Part shown: positions 10,641 to 22,113 of the stretch, one piece after another
Layout of the letters: every line of letters starts with the position of its first letter
Numbering within the stretch: the first letter of the stretch is position 1
NCBI GenBank assembly: GCA_026261815.1
Contig: JAMPIT010000566.1
Coordinates: forward strand, 31,149,001 to 31,213,000
Reading direction: 5' to 3'
From: Monarcha castaneiventris obscurior
Taxonomy: Eukaryota > Chordata > Aves > Passeriformes > Monarchidae
DNA: 64,000 nt
Made by a program: the position numbers and the translations under genes
Notes under the pieces: generated by a model
What the model was told of the DNA's origin: nothing
Database searches by the model: none
Seen by the model: the letters and a program-made list of their open reading frames with translations, nothing else

Positions 10641-13600
10641 TGCTCAGGTATAATAATTAGTATATGTCAGAAATTGTTTTCTCATGCTTTTTAGGTCTTG
10701 TATGGAACATTGCTTTATCCAGGTCCATATCTTAGTATGTCTTTTAGTTCTATTACAATATATCCCAAAAAGATGCAACGTACCAATAAGGTCCACCTGA
10801 AAGCTTTTTGGCTCAAGATTTGTCTGAAGGTTGGAATAGGAGATGGGGAAGTTTTCATGTTTGTCATTGCTGCGCTGACTGGGTGTACTGACAGTGGTAG
10901 GAAGGGGATTGACCTTCAAAGAGTATGAGCTCTTGGAACAGTGTCTGACAGATGTGCAGAAGATGCTGATTGGTGTGGAGCACAATGCACCAGGCTGGTG
11001 TTTGACTGGGAGCTGTCTGAACAATTGCTATTTCAACAGAAAGTGTGCTGTGCAACACACAAAGTCAGTCTACTTTAACACAGAAAACGTGTTTCTGTAG
11101 TCCGACTGTGTAAATAATAAGAGAACATACATATAAGTTTATAAAGATTCCTAAAAAATATGCCTCATTTACTAGTGATTGAGAAAACATACATTTCAAA
11201 TTAAAAAAAGCAGCACAGCGAAATATTTATTGTATAGCAGTTGTCAGGCGATTGCATCTGGTTCTTGGTTTGCTTTACCTTGAAGTGTGAGCAACTGCTT
11301 TTTAAGAGGTGTTTTGGTAGTGGGTTTTTTTTTTGTTTGTTTGTTTTGGGCTGTTTTTTGTTGTTATTTTGGGGGTTTTTTTGAGAAAGATTGGAGAACC
11401 TTGGTGTGTAAATAGTGACTTTTCACTACTTAGCCATGTTTTTCATAGTTCCAATCTTACTGTTATGTTCCTAATACGTGGAAGTGTTGGTATATCTGCT
11501 CCCCAGGTATATCTGCCCAGCAGGTCAGCTGATATAGAAAAAGTTGTCATGAAATGTCTATGTTGCCAAGTCCTCTTTCTCCTCCTCATTTTTACCATTT
11601 GCGGATGACTTTCTGATACTCTTTACATACACAGTGTTCACCTTTGTGTAATGCCTGGTATTTGGTGCCTTTTTTAATAACAAAACCCTTTAATAATGTG
11701 TGTTTTTCTTACTGTGATTCATGTGAGTTTTAGTATTTGGAATTTCTTTATTAGGTTGCTATTGCAGAGCAGCCCAGAACTTTGGCTTTTTTGCAGCTCT
11801 TTATTTCTTTCAGGAGGGAGAAATGAGAAGGCTCTAGTGTACTGTTGACTCAAACTCTTTACAAAAATTCAGCTTTGAAGCAATAACTGCCATGAATGCA
11901 TAACAGTATGGGGCAGACCTATCCTTTAATGCTATTAAATTTCATGAAGCATTGCTTAGTTTGGAAAGTAGAACACAAACTGTAGTCCCCTTCTCAAAAC
12001 TCAAAGTGATGATTACTCTTATATTTGTTGTGTGCCCAGCAGTGTACAGTTACTTCAATTGTAAATGTTAAAAAACCCCTTGCTGAAACTGTCCTGGAAA
12101 CCATATAGCCTTTTGAAAACAGTGTCCTTGTGGACTGTGTGCAGATTTACACAAGATTTCACAAGCAATCACAGCTATGCAGAAATCAGCTTGGGTTGGG
12201 AAACTGTTGGTCCTATGCAGGAAGTCCTTTGTATGACAGAACTCAGTGTCTTCAACTGCAATTCCAGAAAGAAGGTATAGTGCTCTTACTTCATTTAATA
12301 CAAATTCTCAGTCTAAACCTTTTTCTTTCTTGAATATTCTTAGACTGAGATATGTCTCAGTTGTAATTTGAGGTGGACACAGTGGCTTATTATCACTTTA
12401 ACCTATATTAGCACAGTTTTGAAGCATCGTATTAAACTGTGTCTGGAAGTGCCACTGAATGTGTATGTACTGAGTGAAAATTCATAGTAAAATATAATCT
12501 CTCTTTACGTGAACAAATGGCGAGACTGACTTTACATAGCCTGAAAGTGTTGGGAGTATCTTATGATGGTGTCACTTCATTCCCTGTTTAAGACTTTCTT
12601 TTAAAAATTTTTTGTTTCTCTATTTGATACATACAACATTACTGTAATCATTTTGCAGCATCTCTGAGAGTGGTAGGGGAAAGTCAAATGCTGCATGCAT
12701 TGATCCTGAGAAGTCTTTAGTCTCAGGTCCAGGTAATTGCAGTTTCTGTCTTGTCATAGGATGAATTATTCATTATCTTATATATGACCATTGCCGGTCT
12801 TCCTAAATACTACTGATCTGTTCTAAAGTATGGTAACTTTTTAATTTGGAAAGCAGACTGAAATTCTTCTGGGAAGGTGAATGATAAACTGTGTTTGGAG
12901 AAGAAATGCCACTGTCAGTGTAATTTTTTTTTCAAACCCAACCCCATTTTTATCAAATTCTGTTCTGTTTTCCTTCTATGTGCCAGTTACTGAAATTAGG
13001 ATCTCTACTGCTTATACGTTTGCCTGGATATGGTTTTTCTGAAGATACTGGATTAAAATTTAACATTTAAGAAAACAGTTTCAGTTTTGCAGGTTTTTTT
13101 TGTTTTTTTTCTCATTGCAGTTGTCTCTGGTGGCCAACACTGGCTTGAGGAGAATGCCCCCATGGTGTTTCCCAGGTTTCTCTGGATATAGTGGTATTTT
13201 TCTTATAACTTTAAGTCTCAGGAGCCAGAGAATTATAGTGGTGCACTTCAGTGTGAGAGCCAGGCAGAGAAAAAGATGCTTCAGAAAGAAAATTTACTTC
13301 GTATCTGGAAATGCACAAGGGGGTCTTTGATCCCAGAATCTGTGAAGAAGAAACATCTGGTAATGATGACAATGGGATATAACCTCTTGGGGAAAAATTC
13401 TGCAGGCATGACAGTGTGTGTCTGTCTACCGACTTCTGTGAAAAATAGTTCAGAGTAGTTGGATGTTTTATTTCAGGTAATTCTAAAATATTTATTGTAG
13501 ATGCTTCCTGAATACATATGAATTCTAAACATCACTTCATTTCCTACTGAAGCTCTGTCTGTAGTCCTCAACAGTGGAAATGAAGCACTACTTTCTGCTG

Positions 13601-15529
13601 TCTTTCAGAAATACAAGGTTTTCCTCTCTCAAGCAATTATTTATTAAACTGCACTTAATCAATATTCACTAATGTGTTGGATACCTCTGAATTACTTTTT
13701 AGCTATAATAAACGAAAAAATAATGTGGGCTCTTGCTCAAAAACACATTGCTGTTTTGAGTGACCCAAAGCTGGAGCAGTGATTACTGAAAATTAAATAA
13801 GAAAAGAGTGGGAAAAATGAGTCTTAAGTTTTTGCTGCACTAAGCGTGGAGAAATCCCCCAAAACAAGAATTTAAAGCTCAAAGGTTAATACTTTTGCCA
13901 GCGTGCAAATAAAAACGCCACACTTGGTGTATTTTCATTGGAAAAAGAGGGAAAGGTGCTGGTTCTGGGTCTTTTAAGGAATCTTCTGAACAGTAATTCA
14001 TTTTTCTTCTCCAAACATTAAGCTGTAAAAGCACTGCAAATGGTACAATCTTTCAGTGGACTTCAGAGCACAAAGATGAGCAGCTGTATATGCTGACTAA
14101 AACCTCTTTTTTAATGTATCTGTAGGAGATGGGGATATTGGTTTTTCTTAGTCATCTTGGAGCAGACAATAGAATATTACAGCTATTGGGAAATGCTGTG
14201 TAACAAAGCTTATGATTACGTACTGTCTGCGGTATTTGTTGGTAATGTGGAAAGAATTGCTGACCTTCACAAAGACAAATGCATTACATTAGTACCATAA
14301 TGCCTAGACCCTCTTCTCCCTGAACCTGCAAATACTCCAGTGGGTGTTAAGTAAAATAGAGGACTCTGTGGAAGTGAAGAAGTCATTACTGCTTCTGGCA
14401 GTATTGTGGCTTCCTTTTAAAGCTTCTTAAAATGCATAAAATTAAAAACTGATCAGAAAAGTGGTAAAAGCACAGCTTTTGTTTGCAGAAAAAGAGGAAA
14501 TAAAATGGATGTGAGAAAAGGTGCATTGCATATGAAATGCCTCAGTAATGGATCTTTTTGGGCTGTGTGACAAAGGAAGGTACAGAAGTATATAATGGCA
14601 TAGATCATAAAAGGAAGAAAAGGAGGTAGTTTACAGAAGGTGACACAAAGCCAGTCAGCTCATCTGTGGAGAGTATCAATGCAAGAAGAATTTTCCAGGT
14701 CACTGCTAGCTGTACTTGCCTTAACAGCTGTAGGTAACTTCAAACACCAAATTGTATGCAGTGGCTGGACAGAGGTTCTCGTGATGGCGCATGTGTGGTG
14801 GCTGCCTGTGTAGGAGAAGGATTTACTTTGGGCGATAATACAGCTTTTTGGAATTTCTCATTTTACTAAGTCCCAGAAGATTGGTAAGGGCCAAGGAAAT
14901 TGTGCAAAGGAATGCATATCATTCTGCCTCTCCCCTTCCTGTTCTTTTTTGGTTTGGTTCGGTTTGGTTTTTGTTTTAATCCTTTCAGGGGGGATGCAAG
15001 CTGAAGGCTTGACTTTCTCTGACAAAAGTACTGGTGGAAAAATAGTTATACTATTTGAAGATTCGTGAAAGAATATAGTTTAATCAAGAACAAATCACGC
15101 TAAACCAAGTCAGTCTATCACTGTGTTTTGGAAGAAAATTGGATGCAGTAGATGTTTTCCTCTCTTAAATCCCAGTATGACTCTTTCTATCATGTAATGA
15201 ACATGGGTTAGGTGGCAGAAAGTAAAGCAGAGTGCAGCTGGAAAACTCCCCTTGGGTTGTCACCCATTTACTTGTGAATTTTTAGTGTTTGCAGAGTTCT
15301 GATAGGTCTGATGTTGCCCTTTATTTTTGTGAGCAAGCTGAGGGATGGAGTACATGTACTCTGTTACATTTCCGGGTGACATTTCCTCCTTAAGAACAGG
15401 TTAGACAATTGTCAGAATGATACAGGCAGAGCTGATCTTGTCTTGAGGAAAGAGATGCATGCAGGAACCTGTTCCACTTCCATTGCATTTCACCATTTCT
15501 GCCTGGAACTTGCTAGCTCTCTGTCTGGC
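10641..15529. other. Non-coding unique DNA
   Basis: AT-rich and gene-free as far as I can see. It includes a T/G tract at 11325-11382, a pair of competing hairpins at 12306-12361, a weak exon-like segment at 13121-13175 (acceptor ctcattgcag, poor donor GTTTCT), a degenerate GGTTT run near 14945-14976, and a CpG-bearing segment at about 14205-14300 that might be conserved. Confidence 0.55.
11325..11382 (+). repeat. T/G-rich low-complexity tract
   Basis: A run of T with interspersed G triplets (gtttgtttgttttgggctg). It is one of at least twelve such tracts in the window. Confidence 0.85.
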
Positions 15530-16137
15530 AGCTTAGGAGGGGGAGAACGGCTTTATTTAATTTTATTTTTTTTTAATATGCCAAAATTTCCAGGGAATAG
15601 GAAACATCTGTTTCCTATATTTTTGCTTTTAAGCAGAAGGCACCATTGTTACACTAATCTGGGCCCCTTGTAATTTCACTAGAAGTGGCTTAGTTTGATC
15701 CTTCTCTTTCATCCAAAGTACAGCATTGCTTTTGAAAGGCCTCTTCTCTAGCCTAATGCTGAAGACACTTGCAATAGTTTTATATAACCTGATGTAGTAT
15801 TGGTTTGCTGTGCTAGAACACTGTGTTTTATATGCATGCTCCATAAAAATCAGGTGGTTGTGGTCTGGTCTAGAGGGTGCTAGAGAAATATAATTAAACA
15901 TTCTAGTTTTCATTGTCATTTGAGCATGTTAAGACTTGCATAGGCCTATTTTCTAACACCACTTGAAGAAGAAACACAGTGTTTCAACTGTGAGTCTGTC
16001 CCCTCCAGCAGAATCAATTCTGGCTTCTCAAAAGGCCATAAAATCCCCACTAAGCTCATCGATGTTGTCTTTTGAAATGCCTGAAAAGTGATTTATATAC
16101 CTTTCTTCAATGCTACAAATATTTTGGTCATCATTGC
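15530..16137 (-). other. Possible minus-strand terminal exon with poly(A) signals
   Basis: On the minus strand the acceptor gttcttctcag ends opposite 16138. It opens a frame of two bases plus 36 codons ending in TGA at 16028-16030. The peptide begins NDDQNICSIEERYINHF, continues GISKDNIDELSGDFMAF, and is rich in Asp, Asn and Glu, which is unusual for chance frames here. Two AATAAA signals lie at 15562-15567 and 15552-15557, about 460 bases past the stop, giving an ordinary 3' untranslated length. A second open stretch in another frame (15629-15919) lies inside that untranslated part. A GTATAT donor within the exon offers an alternative short form. I do not recognise the protein. Confidence 0.3.
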
Positions 16138-17339
16138 CTGAGAAGAACAATGGCAGTTCTTTAAAATGGGTTTGGTCTACAAGGTGCCATTCCTTAACTA
16201 ACCATTTACCCCAAAATACACACAAGCATACAGCTGCTACTCCTCATAAGGTGCAGGGTTCAGTTTTACTGATTCCATTGGCTCATTTCAGGCTGGATTA
16301 CAAAGAAAAAGTAACCTTTCTCCAGCTCTAAATAGATTAGTTAGTGGCTTCCCACCAGCTTGGAGCCCTTCTTCCAAATGTGCTGTCCTGGTCCAAGCCA
16401 AATGCAGGCTTATATCTTTATTTACTGTTATATTGAAAGTGTAGAAACGATTCAAGTTATTGTACTTTTTTTTTTTTTCTGAGTGATGGTGCAGTATTGC
16501 CATCAAAAAACCAAAACAAAACATACTTTGAAATACTAGTGAAAGGTTGCTTATTCCTAAGTACAACTCTGCACTCCCTTCCCATCTGAGACTTCACTGA
16601 AAGGCCACAAGGTATAAATAGGCATAAATTTTATACTCAGGCTAACAACAATCTTCTTAGCATGCCAGTATATCACCTCCTCTAAACCGTGCCATCTAAT
16701 TGAAAAGGCATATTATGAGGAGTCTTGTATTTTTGGGAGGAAAATTCTTCTGAGAAAATTGGTACAAATAAATTTTTTTACCACTATGTCAGTGCTTTTT
16801 TATATATATGCCAGCATATCTGTTAATTTTCTCACTTAGAAGTGAGAAAAAGTGAGAAAATGAACAAAAACAATGGAGAAAACAGGTTTCAGAATTACTC
16901 AGCAGAAGTTCAATGACTGATACTATGATGAGGGTTTTTTTTTTAAAGGTTGTAATTTACTGGCTGTAGTAAATAATTGTCATTGTGTTACAGCTGTCGG
17001 CATAAATGAGCGAAATACACTTGGCAGTTAAGAATCCATTTATGCTGTTCATTCTGGAACTTGTTCACAATAATTTAATAATTCAATGTTGGTCTTACTA
17101 GTATGAAGTGAATTAGTGAAGGTCCATTCTATTGTATTTCTTAATCAAAAGGTGACAGAAGGTGTGCCCATTTCTCTGTCCTCCTGCACTTTGACATCCA
17201 CAATAATACTTTTTAAGTATGGTGAAATACAGAGGGATATGGAAGACACAGTGAAAATCTCCATTTCAACTGAAATGAAAAATGACTCTGTTTTATGTTT
17301 AACTAAAAGTGGCCACTACTTTAATTAGTCATCCTCTAA
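16138..17339. other. Non-coding unique DNA
   Basis: AT-rich sequence. It holds a 24-base palindrome with a tandem 10-base repeat at 16827-16860 and a possible conserved element at 16981-17090. No gene is recognised. Confidence 0.55.
16981..17090. promoter_or_regulatory. Possible conserved non-coding element
   Basis: The segment from cattgtgttacagctgtcgg to taatttaataattcaatg has two CpGs (gtcggc, gagcga), a homeodomain-type TAATTT/TAATAATT cluster and no transposon similarity. This is the look of a conserved vertebrate enhancer, but conservation cannot be seen from one genome. Confidence 0.2.
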
Positions 17340-17760
17340 CATACAGTGGCTCTTCTAGCTGGGTCTGTGAGGCCCCATCTTACGCAGCCAGGAGAGCCAT
17401 CAGTGCCCTGAGAGTGAGCAGGAGCTGGGACCTACTGTCTTCCCAGAGCCCTTTCACCCCTGAGGGGCTGTGTGGCTTCACAGAGCCCACCTGCCTCCTG
17501 TACCCAGCTTCTTGTGCTCAGAAACAGCTTCTGAGGGCTGCACTGGAGGGACCTACACATGTGGGGGGTATGTGGGTGCCCCTGGAGCAATGCCTGGCCT
17601 GCTTCATGGCTCTGGTGAGCAGAAGCTACAAGAGGCAGAGGATGAGAGAAAGAGGAGTGGAAAATGGCAAAAGGAACTTCAGGGGTGCATAGCTGCCAAA
17701 AGAAAGGAGGTGGCTCTAGATGAAAAGAAACTGGAGGGTAATTTGGTAACAAAAGAAGGT
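17340..17760. other. GC-rich block of unknown origin
   Basis: About 400 bases are clearly richer in G and C than the flanks. The plus strand holds long overlapping open frames of about 120 codons, the second half rich in Lys, Arg and Glu codons (agaggcagaggatgagagaa). The abrupt change in composition suggests an old inserted element, possibly the 5' or ORF1 part of a retroelement, but I could not match it to a family. It might also be a degraded coding exon or retrocopy. Confidence 0.35.
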
Positions 17761-18869
17761 AGGAAATTAATACGGGGATATAGGAATTTCTTGAAGGGCA
17801 ATCATGAAACTTCTTCCAGATTATCTGAAAGGTAGACTATGATTCAGTAGCAGTTTTTTTTTTTATCCAACCATTAAATAATAATAGAAAGGTTTGAGAG
17901 TTGCTTTAGCCTTTCCCCTTCTCCTTTAAGTGCCAGTTTCACAAACAATTTTAGCTCTGGTTCTTGGTGACAAATAATTGGTTTGGTCTGTCACATAATG
18001 CTGCAGAGGTGAGAAAAACCAGTACAGATACCATGTGACATAAAAATGTTCCAGTACCTTTGTTCCTGTTCCTTTTTCTTTGTACTTTGGAGAGCAGTGG
18101 AACATTCTGGGGTGGAAGAGTCATCCTCTGGAGGAAAACACCTGAAAAATGACTTTGTATTTACACACATTTTGCCTCATCTGTGTGTTTTTTATTTCCA
18201 AAAACCATGCTAACATATTTCATGTGTATTTATAGAAGAAAAACTGAGTAAGAATTACTTAGAGAAAAATGTAGTGCAGATGTCAAAGGTCTTCTCTGAA
18301 AGAGGCAATCCATGGTGATGTACTTCTGAGGGCCTTGGGTTTTCCATTTGATCTTGATGGAGATGGCAACATTTTACAAGGGATTGAGGCAAGAGACAGT
18401 TTCTCTGAACAAAGGAAGAATAAGAGATAGCACTTCTTGTTTGCTAGATCCTCTCCAAAAACCTGACCTATTTTAATTAAAAATAAAACCCAACCAAAAT
18501 ATTAGTTTTAGGAGAATATCCATGGTAATGATAAAGTTGGTCAATGCATGGGCAGTTTTTATTAAGGTGGTATTTTGTGGGTTTAGGTTTAGGTTGAAGT
18601 TTAGGTTGCGTGTGATCTTCATGCCAGAGTAAAGGTATGTATAAGTGTTGGTGAAATATTTTATATTGTAAGCATAGTCTGCGAGGATGTGGTCTGCATT
18701 GTCATGCAGGATAGTGCCCCTCAGCTGTGCCCAAAAGCTTAAGGATTTGACAGATGAATCCAACAGAGAGAACCAAATGTTAAAACTGAAGCCCAGATTA
18801 GGAAAGGACATTTCAGCCTGGTTACTGGGAAAGAAATTCTCAATGGTCATTTTACCTGATCACAAAATA

Positions 18870-18938
18870 TTGGTTGGTTGGTTTGGTGTGGGGTTTTTTG
18901 TTTGTTTGTTTTTTGGTGGTTTGTTTGTTTGTCTGTTC
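18870..18938 (+). repeat. T/G-rich low-complexity tract
   Basis: Runs of ggttggttggtttgg and tttgtttgtttgt make a simple sequence tract. Confidence 0.85.
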
Positions 18939-19870
18939 TATTTGAGGGGGCTTGAGTGTGTGTCTATGCTTTCAGCAGCTGAAGTACTAAGAGGTATTTT
19001 TGTAGTGAGAGATGTGAAGACATGTTTAAAGAAACAAGTAGATGAAGTTCTGCATAGATACTTCAGGATAAAATCTGGTTAATTCTGAGACAGATACACT
19101 GAGTGGACATAGATATACATACACATGCATTGCTTTGCAAATCTGATTTTTTTGTCTTTTACAACATCATGCTAAAATAAAATAGGTGTCTAAAAAGCGT
19201 TGCTGAGTGTGGATATGATAGATTATATCATGCATAACTAGCTTTCTGGGACATAGATGAAGGTATCTGCCATCTCTATTTTACTACCGCTGTGAGAAAC
19301 ATAATGCAGTATCTACTTCTTTTAGTCAAGATTTTGATTAAATTTTCTGCTTTCACAATTTATTACATGGTCGTGTAACTCGGATGAGCTGCTGCATTTC
19401 CAAGTAAAGTACATTCTGATATAACAGGACCCTCTGTCACTCTACAATCTTATATCTGAGGGTGACAATTACTTAATCATTTTATAATTCCTTTTGATTG
19501 CTGCACAGTCAAACTTCTTATTTGCACAATGACTCTATCCTGAGCAAGTAGCCTCATTTTAGTAGCCTCTGTACAATGCACAAAAAATCAAGTGCTTTGT
19601 CATCTAAACAGTTTAGGAGCTGCTTTGTGTTTAATAGATGACATTCACATTATTGGTTAATGTAACACATACCCTTAAAGCTACAAAAAGAGCTAAGTTA
19701 TATATCCCATGCTGCTTCACTTGACAGCTATATGTATTACTAACAGACTGTTTCAAGCTTTTACTTGATAAAACTGAGAATCCCTGCAAAAAATTCTGAA
19801 GCTCATTTCTAAAAGCCACCTGTCCTCAGTAAACCTGAAACAGAAATACTTACTGATTACATAAGTACTG

Positions 19871-20185
19871 TTATTTTTGTAGATTCACTAGCTTTCTTTC
19901 AGAGACCTGAATACAGATGACAAGGATAAAATATTGCACTTTTCTCCTAATCCACTCTGCAATTTTGCTATTAGCATGCTTCATAATGGGTTTACCATCA
20001 TCATTGTTGAATTGAATGGGGTTAGCTGACTCATAAGTCGCTGGTGCTTGTGATTGTGGTGCTTGAATTTCTAGCTCAAACTGTGCTGTTATTTCTATGA
20101 GCACAATACTAACCCGTTTCCTTAAATACGAAGCCGTGCTGTCACTAAAGGGTTTGGTTTCTGAAGTTGTCTCTCACTGTTCCCC
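19871..20185 (-). other. Protein-like open frame, about 100 codons
   Basis: On the minus strand a frame stays open from an upstream TGA near 20185 to a TAA near 19871. It reads FELEIQAPQSQAPATYESAN in its middle and then NDDGKPIMKHANSKIAEWIRR. Composition is balanced and unlike the low-complexity chance frames elsewhere, and the region has four or five CpGs. Splice sites around it are weak: possible donors are a GTAAAC and a GTGCAA. There is no known domain. It may be an exon, a conserved non-coding element or chance. Confidence 0.22.
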
Positions 20186-20463
20186 TCGGGCAGAAACTTT
20201 GTTTCACTCGTAACCCTTTTTAACTCTCCCAAGCAGTATTTATTTTTGTCCTTTCATTTCCCCTTAATTGGCCTTCAAAAGAATTGTGGCTTTGTTTTAT
20301 GGAAATACTAACAAGGTCAAAGTTTCAGATGTAATATTTTCTTACTGTCCAGATCCTCTTTTCATATACCAAACCAGTTGCTTTGCAATTCTGAAATAGA
20401 AATGGCTTTTAGCCGTATAACTGAGCTAAGAGGAAGATGCAATGGGCAGACTTTTTCTGACTT

Positions 20464-20572
20464 GAATCACAGACTGGTTTGGGGTGGAAAGAACCTTAAA
20501 GATCATCTAGTTCCAACTAACCCCTGCCAGGGACAGGGACACCTCCCACTAGACCAGGTTGCTCAAAAGTAG
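20464..20572 (-). mobile_element. CR1 LINE fragment, short 3' end
   Basis: The sequence gaatcacagactggtttggg, then ggaaagaaccttaaagatca and cccctgccagggacaggga, matches the minus-strand CR1 3' end. Only about 110 bases remain. The copy is less diverged than most others here in the part that survives. Confidence 0.93.
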
Positions 20573-22090
20573 AGTCACTATCTGTTCACTCTTTTGTGCG
20601 TATATTTATCTGGAAGGCAGTTTGCCATCCCTAAATCAAAGGCAGAACACAGCAGGATCGCCCAGGTGTCTCCCAAGGGCTGGCCTGGACAGGGAGGGTG
20701 GTAGCCCTGCAGAAGAGTATTCATCATCCCCTGTGGTGCTGGGGCTGGGCTGGGGCAGGGAGCTAAGCAGAGCTCATTCCTTTTTTTTAGATATTTGAGT
20801 ATGGTTGTTTATTTATTATGTTGATGATTGAAGAAAGTTACAAAGGAAGCTGCCCTCATGGATTAGTACTCAGTTCCTGCCTCCATTCCTGTGTAATTGT
20901 GATTCTTTCAAATAAGTGGAAAGGTATCAGTATCTAGACAACTGATTTCTATAAGGCTTTCAAAATCCTGAGCCTTGCTCATGAATCTCTCTGCGGCAGT
21001 GATTCTTCTCTGGTGTGTGGGATTCCATTTAATGTGTTTAATCCTCATTTTCCTTTTCAAAGAGCAGCAATTGCAATACATAGCTATTACACTTTCTTCA
21101 GTGCTCAAATCCTAGGTGTGAGTTAGGGTTTACCACATTATTTTGTATAAGGAGTAGGTTCCAAATAGTGATTAGAAAGCAAATAAATACTTAATGGAAT
21201 ATTGAGTGGAGAAAGTAACAATCTGAAACTGTCATAATGTTTTCAATGTAGAAACATATGTCAATCCCAATTTTACTGTTGCACAGAAAGCAAACTAAGG
21301 AGGTTAAGTTCAGAACCCTAAGATAATGACTTAATGAAGAATATTTTGCCATATAACAACAATAATGTTTTTTATTAGAAATACTGTCATAAATATCAAT
21401 GTTTCATAATAAATTTTCATGGATTATTTCTAGAGATGGTATTTTTATGAAATATCTGTTTGGTAGTCTTTTACAATGACTAAGTCACTTAATCTGTAAC
21501 ACTGAATGTTTTTAGAGTAGTATTTCCATAAATTTGTTTAGTGACTTGTTCTGTGCTAAAGACTGTATCACAAAGGGACTTAAAAATTAGCTTCCTAAAA
21601 ATAATACTTAAAAATAGCAATTTTTTTGTTGAATATTTTCTGAGGTCACAGTTATGCCAGTGAGGGATGAGTGGTCATCTGTCTTTGTGCAAGCTGCATT
21701 AAAGGTGTAGCAGTTTTCAGAGCTCTTCCTTCCTATATGTTAAAAATGGTTTCTGGGATGACTTATCACTAAAGCAGAGACAGTTTCACTGGTGCTGGGT
21801 GAAAGGGTGTGATCTGTCCATGATGGTGTTTGGTGTTCCATAATAACCCACACGCTGATGTGAAGAAGCAGCTGAAAAATTGTAAAGGCTGTCTCATCTC
21901 TACAGGAAGTCAAGGGTAATTTTGTCTGCTGAAATAACTGATGAAAAGATCATTTTTAACTCATCAAGCAGCGTTTTGGGTTTTTTTGCTGCATATTTTG
22001 CCTAATAGTTTTCCTTAGTGATGGGGAATTCCTTTTAAACCAAATTAACTTGTAATTGCAGTGTACTTTTTTTTGCAAAAGCAGGACGGA

Positions 22091-22113
22091 TTTTTTTTTT
22101 TTTTTTTTTTTTT
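22091..22113. repeat. Poly(T) run, 23 bases
   Basis: Twenty-three consecutive T. Read on the minus strand it is a poly(A) run, but no AATAAA precedes it and I see no flanking direct repeats, so a retrocopy tail is not supported. Confidence 0.9.

Larger units (their letters stand above)
17761..20463. other. Non-coding unique DNA
   Basis: It includes a T/G tract at 18870-18938, a short TTTAGG-like array at 18579-18608, and minus-strand open sequence between 19871 and about 20185 with protein-like composition. No gene is recognised. Confidence 0.5.

Noticed and set aside
13121..13175. Plus-strand segment after a strong acceptor, two open frames
   Set aside because: The donor is GTTTCT, too weak, and no partner exon was found.
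19854..19906. Minus-strand segment with acceptor and GTAAGTATT donor
   Set aside because: All three frames are closed. It could only be a non-coding exon, with no other support.
22091..22113. Poly(T) run as the tail of a minus-strand retrocopy
   Set aside because: No poly(A) signal before it and no flanking target duplication.
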